A DNA stretch of 64,000 bases from Ignatzschineria sp. (GTDB taxonomy: Bacteria; Pseudomonadota; Gammaproteobacteria; Cardiobacteriales; Wohlfahrtiimonadaceae): NCBI GenBank assembly GCA_030150405.1, contig JASLFU010000034.1, positions 1 through 64,000 on the forward strand, read 5' to 3'. The notes below the pieces were generated by a model. The model ran no database searches. It worked only from the letters and a program-made list of their open reading frames with translations, and was not told the DNA's origin. Position numbers and translations under genes: made by a program. This document shows positions 1 to 8,147 of this stretch, piece after piece; the stretch's first letter is position 1; each line of letters begins with the position of its first letter.

Positions 1-183
1 ATAGATCTCTTTCACGCCTAATGCCTCAGCCTTTGCGCGTGCAGGTTCAACCTCTTCGCCTTGGCCGATATCTGCCGTGAAGGTCACGACTTCACAATTA
101 TATTCATCTTGAAGCCATTTTAAGATGACGGAGGTATCAAGTCCGCCGGAGTAGGCCAGTACAACTTTATTTACTTTTTCCAT
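1..183 (-). CDS. argG: Argininosuccinate synthase, N-terminal part (cut by window edge)
   Basis: This is the first 61 codons of argininosuccinate synthase, which joins citrulline and aspartate using ATP in arginine biosynthesis in the cytoplasm. The N-terminus carries the ATP-pyrophosphatase signature SGGLDTS at residues 12-18, followed by the typical DIGQGEE segment. The ATG at 183 has an AGGAGA ribosome-binding site. The rest of the gene lies outside the window. trkA follows downstream of it only in the map sense: trkA lies upstream on the same strand, 35 bp away. Confidence 0.93.
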   Translation of the reverse strand, partial: MEKVNKVVLAYSGGLDTSVILKWLQDEYNCEVVTFTADIGQGEEVEPARAKAEALGVKEIY

Positions 184-218
184 TAGTGTCTCCTATCGAC
201 TAACTAGGTGGTGAAAAC

Positions 219-1598
219 TTAAGCTCTCAGCTCAAAGAGCTCCTCAACGCGAGGAATGCTCTCTTTATCGGTAATAAATAGTATTAGATGATCATTCTGC
301 TCAATAGACATGGTTGGCTCGATCGGCATCACTTTTCCACGCCTTACAAGCCCCGCTACGACAACGCCTTCGGGCCAGCGAATGCCTTCAAGCTCTTTAC
401 CTACAATCTTTGAAGTCGCTTCTGTGCCATGGGCGATAATCTCCATCGCTTCGGAGTTTCCTGATCGTAAAGAGTATACCTGAACAATGTCTCCTTTTCG
501 AATGTAAGTCAGCAGGGTACTTAAGGTGACTTGCTGAGGAGAGAAGGCAAGATCGATATTTGATTCCTCTTCAATCAGCTCTAAAAAAGAGGCGCGATTG
601 ATGAGTGAAATAGCGAACTTTGCTCCGAGCCGTTTAGCGAGCATGGCAGATAAGATATTGGTTTGATCATCATTGGTGACTGCACAAAAGAGGTCGGTAT
701 CCTCAATATTCTCTTCAAAAAGAAGGGTCTCATCTGTACAATCCCCTTGCAAAATGAGGCTATTATCGAGTTGTGCGGCAAGATGATGGGCTCGATCTGC
801 ATTGTGCTCAATGACTTTTACGCGGGTAAAGCTCTCTAGCGCTTCGGCTAATTGAGAGCCGATATTGCCTCCCCCGGCAATGGTCACCTTTTTAGCCACT
901 TTATGTTCACTCTTAAAGAGCTCAATAACCTCCCGAGCATGGGGGCGCGCGCAGAGGAAATAGATCTCATCATCCTCTTCTAAAATAGTCTCCTCTTTAG
1001 GGATAAACTCTTCGCCATCTCGGTAGATCGCGACATAATTAATATTAAGATGGCGAGTACGGCGTTGGATTTTTGAAAAACGGCGACCATAGAGGGGGGA
1101 ATCTTTTTCGATCTCAATAGAGATCATTAGCGCCTCTCCTTTTGCAAAACGCAATACATCGTGAGCACCGGGGAGCTCAATAATATTTTTAATGTAGTTC
1201 GTGATTAAGATCTCCGGGCTAATGACTACATCAATATGGAAGGAGACATCGAGCCCATTCCCAAAAATATCGGCATGTTCGATATAATCTTGCGAGCGAA
1301 TTCGGGCAACTTTAAGTTTAATATCAAAGAGGGTATACGCGAGCTGGCAAGCAACGATATTGACCTCATCACTCGAGGTAACAGCGATAATAATATCGGT
1401 ATTTTCGGCATCCGCCTCTTCTAAAATTGCCGGAGAGGCCGCATTTCCACGAATTGTGCGGATATCGTAACGCTCTTTAAGCGAAGCTAAGGGGGCGTAT
1501 TGATTATCGACGATGGTAATATCGTTTTGGGCTTCCTTAGAGAGAACATGGGCAACCGTTGAACCCACTTGCCCGGCGCCAAGGATTAAAATTTTCAT
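219..1598 (-). CDS. trkA: Trk system potassium uptake protein TrkA
   Basis: TrkA is the cytoplasmic NAD(H)-binding regulatory subunit of the Trk potassium channel and works with membrane subunit TrkH, which is not in this window. The 459-residue protein matches the family length (about 458) and has two RCK_N-RCK_C pairs. Rossmann glycine motifs are GAGQVG near residue 7 and GGGNIG in the second half. I chose the internal ATG at 1598 because the NAD motif then starts at the usual distance; the longer open frame back to 1634 adds 12 unconserved residues. It is 35 bp upstream of argG on the same strand, so co-transcription is possible. Confidence 0.95.
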   Translation of the reverse strand: MKILILGAGQVGSTVAHVLSKEAQNDITIVDNQYAPLASLKERYDIRTIRGNAASPAILEEADAENTDIIIAVTSSDEVNIVACQLAYTLFDIKLKVARIRSQDYIEHADIFGNGLDVSFHIDVVISPEILITNYIKNIIELPGAHDVLRFAKGEALMISIEIEKDSPLYGRRFSKIQRRTRHLNINYVAIYRDGEEFIPKEETILEEDDEIYFLCARPHAREVIELFKSEHKVAKKVTIAGGGNIGSQLAEALESFTRVKVIEHNADRAHHLAAQLDNSLILQGDCTDETLLFEENIEDTDLFCAVTNDDQTNILSAMLAKRLGAKFAISLINRASFLELIEEESNIDLAFSPQQVTLSTLLTYIRKGDIVQVYSLRSGNSEAMEIIAHGTEATSKIVGKELEGIRWPEGVVVAGLVRRGKVMPIEPTMSIEQNDHLILFITDKESIPRVEELFELRA

Positions 1599-1698
1599 AG
1601 CTCTGTATCCCAATCGGTTTTGAGGATTTTTCACCTCAAATCTTAAATTTTTAGATGAAGATAATTATACCTGAGCCCCCTTGCTTTGCCGATCTTTT

Positions 1699-1727
1699 TT
1701 GCAAATAGGGGGCGTTACCGCTATAAT
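1699..1727 (+). promoter_or_regulatory. Sigma70-type promoter ahead of the M-box leader
   Basis: TTGCAA at 1699-1704 and a perfect TATAAT at 1722-1727 are separated by 17 bp. Predicted transcription starts near 1734, about 90 nt before the riboswitch, so this is the likely promoter for the mgtE leader. Confidence 0.65.
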
Positions 1728-1821
1728 TTCCCTCCATTAATTTGCTGAGTATTATAGATTTAGAGCGTGATGAATTTTATTTTTATCATCTCTTTTGGTC
1801 TTGTAAATTTAAAAAATATTC

Positions 1822-1985
1822 AGCTCCTCGTTAGGTGAGGCTCCTATAGGGAAGGAAGCGACTACCCAGAAATGTCGAGAGACCCCAATGGGTTAACAGA
1901 GATAATCGAATTAAGGTTATTTTTAATGTCGTGAGAATAGAGAGAAGAAAAACTCTGCATTCTAGCCCTATAGTGCTAAAATTTT
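1822..1985 (+). ncRNA. M-box (ykoK leader) magnesium riboswitch
   Basis: The leader carries the M-box hallmarks: GTTAGGTGAGGCTCCTAT at 1830-1847, then CCCAGAAATGTCGAGAGAC and CCAATGGGTTAACAG around 1865-1899, all in the expected order. The M-box binds several Mg2+ ions and normally shuts off downstream Mg2+ transporter genes when Mg2+ is ample. Here it precedes an intrinsic terminator (2006-2042) and then mgtE, which fits transcription attenuation. The 3' boundary is approximate. Confidence 0.9.
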
Positions 1986-2005
1986 TACGAAGAGGACATA
2001 GTGTG

Positions 2006-2042
2006 AAAAGAGAGTAGAGAGGGATTTACTCTCTTTTTATTT
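2006..2042 (+). terminator. Riboswitch expression-platform terminator
   Basis: An 11-bp arm AAAAGAGAGTA (2006-2016) pairs with TACTCTCTTTT (2027-2037) and runs into a T-rich tract. It lies between the M-box and mgtE, so it is the likely Mg2+-controlled attenuator. Confidence 0.8.
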
Positions 2043-2144
2043 TGTAGATCGAATACCTTTGTGGCTGATCTCATTTTGCACAATCATCTTCTTGCCGGCT
2101 CCCGACGAACCCCCTTAATCTTACACGTTTATAGGAGAATGCTG

Positions 2145-3176
2145 ATGATCCCACAAGATTTACCCACTATTGAAACGCACGAGTTTGAGGATGAAACCGT
2201 TGGTTCATTGATGTCCTATGAGTTTATTCGTGTACCTCAAACTTATACGGTGGAAGAGGCCTTTCACTTTATTCGTCAAAATGTCAAAGGGAAGACCAAC
2301 ATTCACTATATCTATGTAGTGGATGAAAAGGGCGTATTAGTGGGCGTAATGTCCCTGCGGGAGCTGCTCGGTTCTAATGGGGATCTGCTAGTGGCAGATA
2401 TCATGAAGGATGACATGTTGGTGTTACCTTCAGATCTTGATCAGGAAAAAGCGGCGAAGATCTTCCAAGATAGTGATCTAGTCACTATCCCGGTTGTAGA
2501 TGCCCAAAACCAGATGATTGGGGTGCTCCATGTGGATGCCATGATGGATGTTATGCAGCAAGAGGCGACGGAAGATATTCACAAAATGGCGTCGATTGCT
2601 GTAGATGATGAAGAGGTCGAAGGGGGGCTTTTAGCGGCATCCTTTGGTTGGCTCTATAAAAAGCGGATCGGCTGGCTGGTAATCCTTGTCTTTGTAAACC
2701 TCCTTTCAGGGGCAGGGATTGCAAGTTACGAAGATCTATTAGGTAAATATCTACATATTGTTTTCTTCCTTCCTCTCTTAATTGCAAGTGGGGGTAACGC
2801 AGGTTCACAATCGACCACCTTAGTAATCCGCGCGATGGCCGTTGGCGATGTGAAGATGCAAGATTGGTTTAAAGTGGTCGGTAAAGAGATTATGGTCGCC
2901 TTTGCGCTTGGGGGGACGATGGCCTTAGCCATTGCCGGGATCGGATTTTACCGAGGAAGCGAGCATGGTGTGGGTATGGAAACAGCAACCGTAGTCGCCT
3001 TAGCGATGGTGGTTGTGGTGATGTTTGGCAGCCTTTTAGGTGCAGTACTTCCCTTTATTTTCCGTCTCTTTAAGCTCGACCCTGCTACGGCAAGTACCCC
3101 TTTAATTACGTCGATCTGTGATATTGCGGGTGTCTTTATCTATTTAGGCATCGCAAGCCTCTATTTAACCTTTTAG
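2145..3176 (+). CDS. mgtE: MgtE-family magnesium transporter, short form lacking the N domain
   Basis: MgtE is an inner-membrane Mg2+ channel gated by cytoplasmic Mg2+ sensing. This protein has paired CBS domains (about residues 20-130) and a C-terminal membrane domain with the family signature SGGNAGSQSTTLVIR. The usual N-terminal superhelical domain of about 130 residues is absent: the protein begins just before the first CBS domain and is 343 residues instead of about 450. The ATG at 2145 has AGGAG 7 nt upstream; an ATG at 2139 is too close to it, and the open frame back to 2061 has no ribosome-binding site. The M-box upstream supports the Mg2+ role. Confidence 0.9.
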   Translation: MIPQDLPTIETHEFEDETVGSLMSYEFIRVPQTYTVEEAFHFIRQNVKGKTNIHYIYVVDEKGVLVGVMSLRELLGSNGDLLVADIMKDDMLVLPSDLDQEKAAKIFQDSDLVTIPVVDAQNQMIGVLHVDAMMDVMQQEATEDIHKMASIAVDDEEVEGGLLAASFGWLYKKRIGWLVILVFVNLLSGAGIASYEDLLGKYLHIVFFLPLLIASGGNAGSQSTTLVIRAMAVGDVKMQDWFKVVGKEIMVAFALGGTMALAIAGIGFYRGSEHGVGMETATVVALAMVVVVMFGSLLGAVLPFIFRLFKLDPATASTPLITSICDIAGVFIYLGIASLYLTF

Positions 3177-3303
3177 TTGATTAGAGAATCTTTTAAGGGT
3201 TTAAAATCGATCAATACTAGATGAAGCGAGCCCTTTGTGAGGCTCTTAAGATCTTGCAGGAAATGGGATAAATATTCACCTTAGAGACTTAACATTTATT
3301 TCG

Positions 3304-3352
3304 AAAGCCCCTACACTGAAGCACGATTTTAGCGAAGGTTAGGGGCTCTCTT
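3304..3352 (+). terminator. Intrinsic terminator after mgtE
   Basis: AGCCCCTA (3306-3313) pairs with TAGGGGCT (3340-3347), followed by CTCTTTTT. Just downstream, 3361-3380 is a perfect 8-bp inverted repeat (ATGAATAA / TTATTCAT) and 3413-3422 is the palindrome ATAGGCCTAT. These could be operator elements for the next gene. Confidence 0.75.
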
Positions 3353-3449
3353 TTTGCACTATGAATAATTTTTTATTCATCTTCAGTAACCTTCAGTAGA
3401 CTGTGTATACCTTGATAGGCCTATTATTTTTAATTTTGGATGGCGAGCA

Positions 3450-4733
3450 ATGACCTTTTTGAGTAACTTTCGGCACTATTTAACCCGCGCTAATTTAAGT
3501 ATTGCACTTTTAGGTTTTGCCTCGGGGTTACCCATTATGATGACGCTCTCAACGCTCACATATTGGCTCTCAACCTTTGGGGTGGATAAAAAAACCATCG
3601 GGCTTGCCTCTCTTTTAGGAACGCCGTACGTTTTAAAGTTTCTGTGGGCACCGCTTCTCGACCTCTTTCAGCCCCCTTTATTGCGTAAACTTGGGCGTAG
3701 AAAGAGTTGGATTGTGCTCTTTTTAGCACTCTTGGCGATCGTTTTCTATGCGTTGGCGTATGTAAATCCCGGGGAGTCTCCCGCTATGGTGGGGATTTTA
3801 ATCTTCACCCTTGCCACAGCTTCTGCCAGCTTAGATATTGTGGTGGATGCCTATCGAATCGATTATCTCACCGCAGAAGAGCAGTCTTATGGTTCGAGTA
3901 GTTATCTGATGATGTATCGTATCGCGATGCTTGTGATGGGGGCAGGGGTTTTAGCCCTCTCGGATCTCTTCTCTTGGGGAGCGATTTTTAAATTATTAAG
4001 CTTGTTATTTGCGATCATTCTCTTATTTACGCTCTTTATTTATGAGCCAAAAGAGCAGCAAGGTAAGGGAGCTATAGAAGAGGGGACGCCGAAAAGTGTG
4101 CGCGAAAGTCTTGCGGGTTTTAGTGATGGCTTTCGGAAGTTTTTCCGCCGTGAGAATGCACTGCTGATTCTTATTTTTATTATCTGCTATAAATTGCCCG
4201 ACGCTATTTCTGGTGTGATGGTGACAAATTTCTATTATCAGATGGGCTATACCGGTACAGAGATTGGGGCAGTAACTAAGGTCTATGGTCTGGTGGCCAC
4301 CATGTTTGGCGCATTTTTAGCGGGAGCGATTATTCATCAGATCGGCATCTATCGCAGCCTCTTCTTCTCAGCGATCTTGATCGGATTGACGAATCTTGGT
4401 TATCTTCTTATTTTATCGCAGCAGTCGATTTCAATGTTGATGATCGCCATCAGTGCAGAAAACTTTATCGCCGGCTTTTCGAGTGCGCTCTTTATCATGT
4501 TTTTAAGCCTATTGTGTGATAAAGACTCCTCCGCTACCCAATATGCTCTATTGAGTGCTTTAGCCGCCTTTGGTGTACGGGTGCTTGGGGGTGGCTCAGG
4601 ATTTTTAGCAGAATATCTCGATTGGTTCTACTTCTTCGTGAGCACTGCATTTCTCTTTGTGCCGGCGTTATTGATCTTAATCTTTATTAAAAAAGATGTG
4701 GTCTCTTTAGGAAAAGAGGCTAAGGAGCAGTAG
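3450..4733 (+). CDS. ampG: AmpG-like major facilitator permease
   Basis: This 427-residue, 12-helix inner-membrane protein resembles AmpG, the permease that brings anhydromuropeptides from the periplasm into the cytoplasm for cell-wall recycling. Features seen are the N-terminal helix with GFASGLP, the following TYWLSTFGVDKKTIG segment, the cytoplasmic motif GRRKSW after helix 2, and an acidic DIVVDAYRID stretch in helix 4, all typical of the AmpG/SLC33 branch. The ATG follows a GGATGGCGAG stretch. The 3' end overlaps the convergent FAH-family gene by 14 bp. No beta-lactamase or amp regulator is nearby. A general MFS role cannot be excluded. Confidence 0.78.
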   Translation: MTFLSNFRHYLTRANLSIALLGFASGLPIMMTLSTLTYWLSTFGVDKKTIGLASLLGTPYVLKFLWAPLLDLFQPPLLRKLGRRKSWIVLFLALLAIVFYALAYVNPGESPAMVGILIFTLATASASLDIVVDAYRIDYLTAEEQSYGSSSYLMMYRIAMLVMGAGVLALSDLFSWGAIFKLLSLLFAIILLFTLFIYEPKEQQGKGAIEEGTPKSVRESLAGFSDGFRKFFRRENALLILIFIICYKLPDAISGVMVTNFYYQMGYTGTEIGAVTKVYGLVATMFGAFLAGAIIHQIGIYRSLFFSAILIGLTNLGYLLILSQQSISMLMIAISAENFIAGFSSALFIMFLSLLCDKDSSATQYALLSALAAFGVRVLGGGSGFLAEYLDWFYFFVSTAFLFVPALLILIFIKKDVVSLGKEAKEQ

Positions 4734-5445
4734 CATCGGTAATAGAAGGGCTATGTCCTGCAATAAGAAATTGGCTCTCAATCAGGGGAGGATTCCCTTG
4801 AGTTTGTGACAAAAGCTGGAGAGTAAGTTGATCACCATCTCGTAGCTCACCCACTCCTTCTGGTGTCCCGGTAAAGATGAGATCCCCAGGGCTTAAACCA
4901 TAAATATGGGAGAGATGGCTGACCAATTGCGCAATATTGTAGAGCATCATATCGCTCTTGCCATGCTGTTTTAACTTACCATTTTGGCTAAAGGTAAATT
5001 CAATAGGTTTTTCAAAAGATAGTCGATCGCTTGCGACAAAAGGGGAGAGCGTGGCTGCATGGGGAAAGCCTTTACTCTTTGTCCAAGGTTCGCCGCGCTC
5101 TTTAGCCATGGTTTGGAGATCCCGAGCGGTTAGATCAAGCCCCACACCAAATCCTCCGATAAATTGTAGGGCAACCTCCTCACTAATATTACGAGCGCCA
5201 TTTGCAATATAGAGCACCAGCTCTGCCTCATAATGAACAGATTGAGAAAAAGCAGGGAGAAGGATTGGGCTTCCCTCTTGGTGCAGAGCGCTTGTGGGTT
5301 TTAAAAAGACCATCGGTTCTGTAGGTGTTGCATTATTTAGTTCCGCAATATGTTTGGCATAATTGCGCCCAATACAGAAGATGTTTTGTACCGGCTTTGC
5401 CGTTCCCTCTAGCAAAATATGGGGGCTAATTGGGTTGTTTTTCAC
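4720..5445 (-). CDS. Fumarylacetoacetate hydrolase (FAH) family protein
   Basis: A 241-residue soluble enzyme of the FAH fold, whose members hydrolyse or decarboxylate beta-diketo acids with a bound divalent metal. The metal ligands are recognisable as E73 and E75 in HYEAELVLY and D104 in GVGLDLTARD. The substrate-side motif WTKSKGF (121-127) and TGTPEGVG near the C-terminus are also present. The closest well-known relatives are YcgM-like acylpyruvases. Start is GTG at 5445 with a strong AAGGAGG site. No aromatic-degradation genes are adjacent, so the substrate cannot be assigned. Its end overlaps the AmpG-like gene tail to tail. Confidence 0.87.
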   Translation of the reverse strand: MKNNPISPHILLEGTAKPVQNIFCIGRNYAKHIAELNNATPTEPMVFLKPTSALHQEGSPILLPAFSQSVHYEAELVLYIANGARNISEEVALQFIGGFGVGLDLTARDLQTMAKERGEPWTKSKGFPHAATLSPFVASDRLSFEKPIEFTFSQNGKLKQHGKSDMMLYNIAQLVSHLSHIYGLSPGDLIFTGTPEGVGELRDGDQLTLQLLSQTQGNPPLIESQFLIAGHSPSITDATAP

Positions 5446-5518
5446 GCTTTTCCTCCTTTTAAATAGTGTTCTCTCTATTTTAGTGATTATTTCTTATAAG
5501 GGTGAAATATTGGCATAA

Positions 5519-5572
5519 AAAACTCGGGGCTCTACTTCTGTTTATTGATAAGAGAGTAGAGCCCCGAGAAAA
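5519..5572 (-). terminator. Intrinsic terminator of the formate dehydrogenase operon
   Basis: CTCGGGGCTCTACT (5523-5536) pairs perfectly with AGTAGAGCCCCGAG (5555-5568). On the minus strand the hairpin is followed by a run of six T, so it ends transcription after fdhE. Confidence 0.85.
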
Positions 5573-5607
5573 TTTTATTAAAAATAGTGTGAGATTTAAT
5601 TGCTCAA

Positions 5608-6468
5608 TTAGAGCAGATAGGGGTTAATCCCATATGTTTTATAATCCGCTTCCGCAAGCGCAAAATCGAGCGGGAGTGAAAGAAAGCCCTCAATAAAGGG
5701 ATCAGCATCACTATTTTCGGTGCGATCGAGATATTTTAAGTACGTCTTACATTCGTCGCAAACCTCTGCTGTCATTAAAAAATCCTCCTCTTCCAGATCT
5801 GTTTGAAAAAGATTTTTATTGCTGACGCACTCTGTACATTGGCTGCGAACGAAGTGCCATTTTGTCTCGCAAAAACTACAGTAGAGATAGCGCAAGCCCC
5901 CATCTTCATTATCGATTACGCTAGCATTGGCAGGCATTTGGCAGCAGGGGCAATGCTCCCGCTCAGTAAGAAGATAATCTTTCTCAACCTCTAACGTCGT
6001 CGCGGCTTTATGAAGAAGTACTTGTAAAGAAGCGCTTAAAAAGAGACGAAACTCTGCAGGAATCTCTTCAATATCTAACACTAAAAGAGCTTCATACATT
6101 GTTTTTAAAGAGTTCTCTGGTAATGCTTTAAGCTCGGTAAAGATTGTTTCAAGCTGTTCGGGAAGTGGGGAGATCTGCTCCTCAAAAAAGCGGATCATCT
6201 TCGTGACAAGCTCTTTAAAGAGGGCAAACTCCTCTGCGCGCTTTTGTAAAAAAGGGGCTGTATCATTAAATTGAAAATGATCTTTGGCTAGCGAATCAAA
6301 AAGCATCGCTTGTGCATCTACGACTACTTTTAAAAAGTAGAGGTTCTCCTCATCGGGGTAGAGTTCAATTGCTTTATCTAGCGCCTCTAAACGTACAGGA
6401 TACTGGGAAGTTGTCGGCGGTAGAACATGAATAAGCTCCTGAATGCCACCGCTTGGGGTCATGGTCAT
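5608..6468 (-). CDS. fdhE: Formate dehydrogenase accessory protein FdhE
   Basis: FdhE is a cytoplasmic rubredoxin-like iron protein needed for maturation of Tat-exported formate dehydrogenases. The 286-residue protein has the characteristic C-terminal cysteine pairs: C173/C176 in CPCC, C197/C200, C211/C214 and C237/C240. The N-terminal half is helical and cysteine-free, as in the family. The ATG at 6468 has AAGGAG five bases upstream. It is the last gene of the fdoGHI-fdhE operon, 83 bp after fdoI, the same arrangement as in enteric bacteria. Confidence 0.93.
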   Translation of the reverse strand: MTMTPSGGIQELIHVLPPTTSQYPVRLEALDKAIELYPDEENLYFLKVVVDAQAMLFDSLAKDHFQFNDTAPFLQKRAEEFALFKELVTKMIRFFEEQISPLPEQLETIFTELKALPENSLKTMYEALLVLDIEEIPAEFRLFLSASLQVLLHKAATTLEVEKDYLLTEREHCPCCQMPANASVIDNEDGGLRYLYCSFCETKWHFVRSQCTECVSNKNLFQTDLEEEDFLMTAEVCDECKTYLKYLDRTENSDADPFIEGFLSLPLDFALAEADYKTYGINPYLL

Positions 6469-6551
6469 AAAGTCTCCTTTTAACCTTTAAAAAAGGCGCA
6501 AACGCTAAAATGCGTCGCGCCTCTGATCGTTTATCAATTTAGATCGATCGC

Positions 6552-7229
6552 TTATTTAAAATCATTCGATCCGAGATCAAAAGCTTGCTGCTTAGATTCC
6601 TTCTTTGCACGAGCTTCCATAATCTCTTCATACCATTTAGGGTGATTCTTCTTCGCCCAAGTGTCTGTCACAACACCTTCAGTCATGGCACGGATAGTGC
6701 CCTTCACCCAGATTGCAGCATATACATGCACAATAATGGAGGCGATTAGAATTAATGCCGACCAAGCATGAAGAAGAATAGCAATGCGGCGTAGAGGAAT
6801 GCTGAAGTAATCAGCAAAGTAGGGCTGCCACATCATCACTCCCGTAACAACAAGGATGAGAAGTGTTCCCGTCATCGTCCAGAACATCACCTTCTGCCCG
6901 CCGTTATATTTTCCAACGTTAGGCATATGATCTCCGCGGATCACTTCTTTAACGCTCATTGCCCACTCAACATCACTTTTGTTGATGAAGTTATGCTTCC
7001 AGTAGCGGAAGAATTGACGAGTAAAGCCTACAAACATAATGATCCCCACAAATGGGTGAATAATTCTAGCCATTTGCGGTGTTCCAAAGACTTGCGTTAA
7101 CCAGAAGAAGCTCGGGTAGAAAAATGCGAGCCCAGACAGCGCAAGAAGAATAAAACAGGCTGCAACAATCCAGTGATTGAGACGTTCTGCAGCGGTATAG
7201 CGTTTAATAAGTTTACCTTGTGCCATCAT
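6552..7229 (-). CDS. fdoI: Formate dehydrogenase cytochrome b556 (gamma) subunit
   Basis: This 225-residue integral membrane cytochrome b takes electrons from the FdoH iron-sulfur chain and passes them to quinone. Four hydrophobic segments are visible, with the family motif RYTAAERLNHW at the N-terminus, where the His is a heme-b ligand candidate, and further His residues in the last helices (LLHAWSALILI and IIVHVYAAIW). Length agrees with E. coli FdoI (211). It starts one base inside the fdoH stop (TAATG), so the two are translationally coupled, with GGAGAATA as ribosome-binding site. Confidence 0.94.
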   Translation of the reverse strand: MMAQGKLIKRYTAAERLNHWIVAACFILLALSGLAFFYPSFFWLTQVFGTPQMARIIHPFVGIIMFVGFTRQFFRYWKHNFINKSDVEWAMSVKEVIRGDHMPNVGKYNGGQKVMFWTMTGTLLILVVTGVMMWQPYFADYFSIPLRRIAILLHAWSALILIASIIVHVYAAIWVKGTIRAMTEGVVTDTWAKKNHPKWYEEIMEARAKKESKQQAFDLGSNDFK

Positions 7230-8134
7230 TATTCTCCTTTACTTGCGAGTTCATTGGGATCGATCACTTCTTTTCCCTCATCGGGATCATCCGCACGGCT
7301 CGGGCCTACGGTGATGTAGTGAAGGAAGCCCGTTAAGATTGAAGCCGCGATACCAAAGGTGGAGAGCGGTTTTAAGAAACCTTTCCAGAGCTTTGTTAAG
7401 GGGCTAATCTGAGGATCTTTCGGTAACCCGCTATAGAGCTCAGGCTTATCTGCGTGGTGAAGAACATACATAACGTGTGTTCCGCCGACCCCTTGCGGAT
7501 CATAAAGCCCCGCATTTTCATAGCCACGGCTCGTAAGATCTTGAATACGTGTGTTGGCGTACTCCTTCATATCTTCTTTTGAGCCGAACTGAATAGCGCC
7601 TGTAGGGCAAGCCTTAACACAGGCAGGCTCTTGGCCAACAGCAACACGATCTGAACAGAGAGTACATTTATACGCTTTGTTATCCTGTTTGCTAAGGCGC
7701 GGGATATCGAAAGGACAGCCCGTGACACAGTAACCACAGCCAATACAGTTCTCTTGGTTAAAGTCCACAATACCATTGGCATATTGAACGATAGCACCTG
7801 GAGAAGGGCAGGCTTTTAAACAGCCTGGATCTTCACAGTGCATACAGCCATCTTTACGAATGAGCCACTCGAGCTTATCGTGCTCGGTGGTCTCATTAAA
7901 GCGCATCACTGTCCAAGATTGGTCACTAAGATCGATAGGGTTATCATATACACCGGCACATGACCCCACTTCGTCCCGAATGTCGTTCCACTCAGAACAA
8001 GCTACCTGACAAGCTTTACAGCCGATACAGGTGGAGACGTCGATCAATTTTGCTACTTCAACATTTTTTCTCGCTTGAGGAGAAGGGGTTGAGGTCGCTG
8101 AACGACGTTTAATATCTAAAGATTCTAAAATCAT
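7229..8134 (-). CDS. fdoH: Formate dehydrogenase iron-sulfur (beta) subunit
   Basis: FdoH carries four [4Fe-4S] clusters that move electrons from the catalytic subunit across the membrane to FdoI. The first CxxCxxCxxxC motif is at C36-C39-C42-C46. Further ferredoxin motifs include CMHCEDPGCLKAC, CIGCGYCVTGCPFDIP and CTLCSDR. A single membrane anchor lies near residues 255-280. At 301 residues the length is normal. Translation is linked to fdoI, and fdoG lies 13 bp upstream. Confidence 0.96.
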   Translation of the reverse strand: MILESLDIKRRSATSTPSPQARKNVEVAKLIDVSTCIGCKACQVACSEWNDIRDEVGSCAGVYDNPIDLSDQSWTVMRFNETTEHDKLEWLIRKDGCMHCEDPGCLKACPSPGAIVQYANGIVDFNQENCIGCGYCVTGCPFDIPRLSKQDNKAYKCTLCSDRVAVGQEPACVKACPTGAIQFGSKEDMKEYANTRIQDLTSRGYENAGLYDPQGVGGTHVMYVLHHADKPELYSGLPKDPQISPLTKLWKGFLKPLSTFGIAASILTGFLHYITVGPSRADDPDEGKEVIDPNELASKGE

Positions 8135-8147
8135 TTTCCTTTACCTC

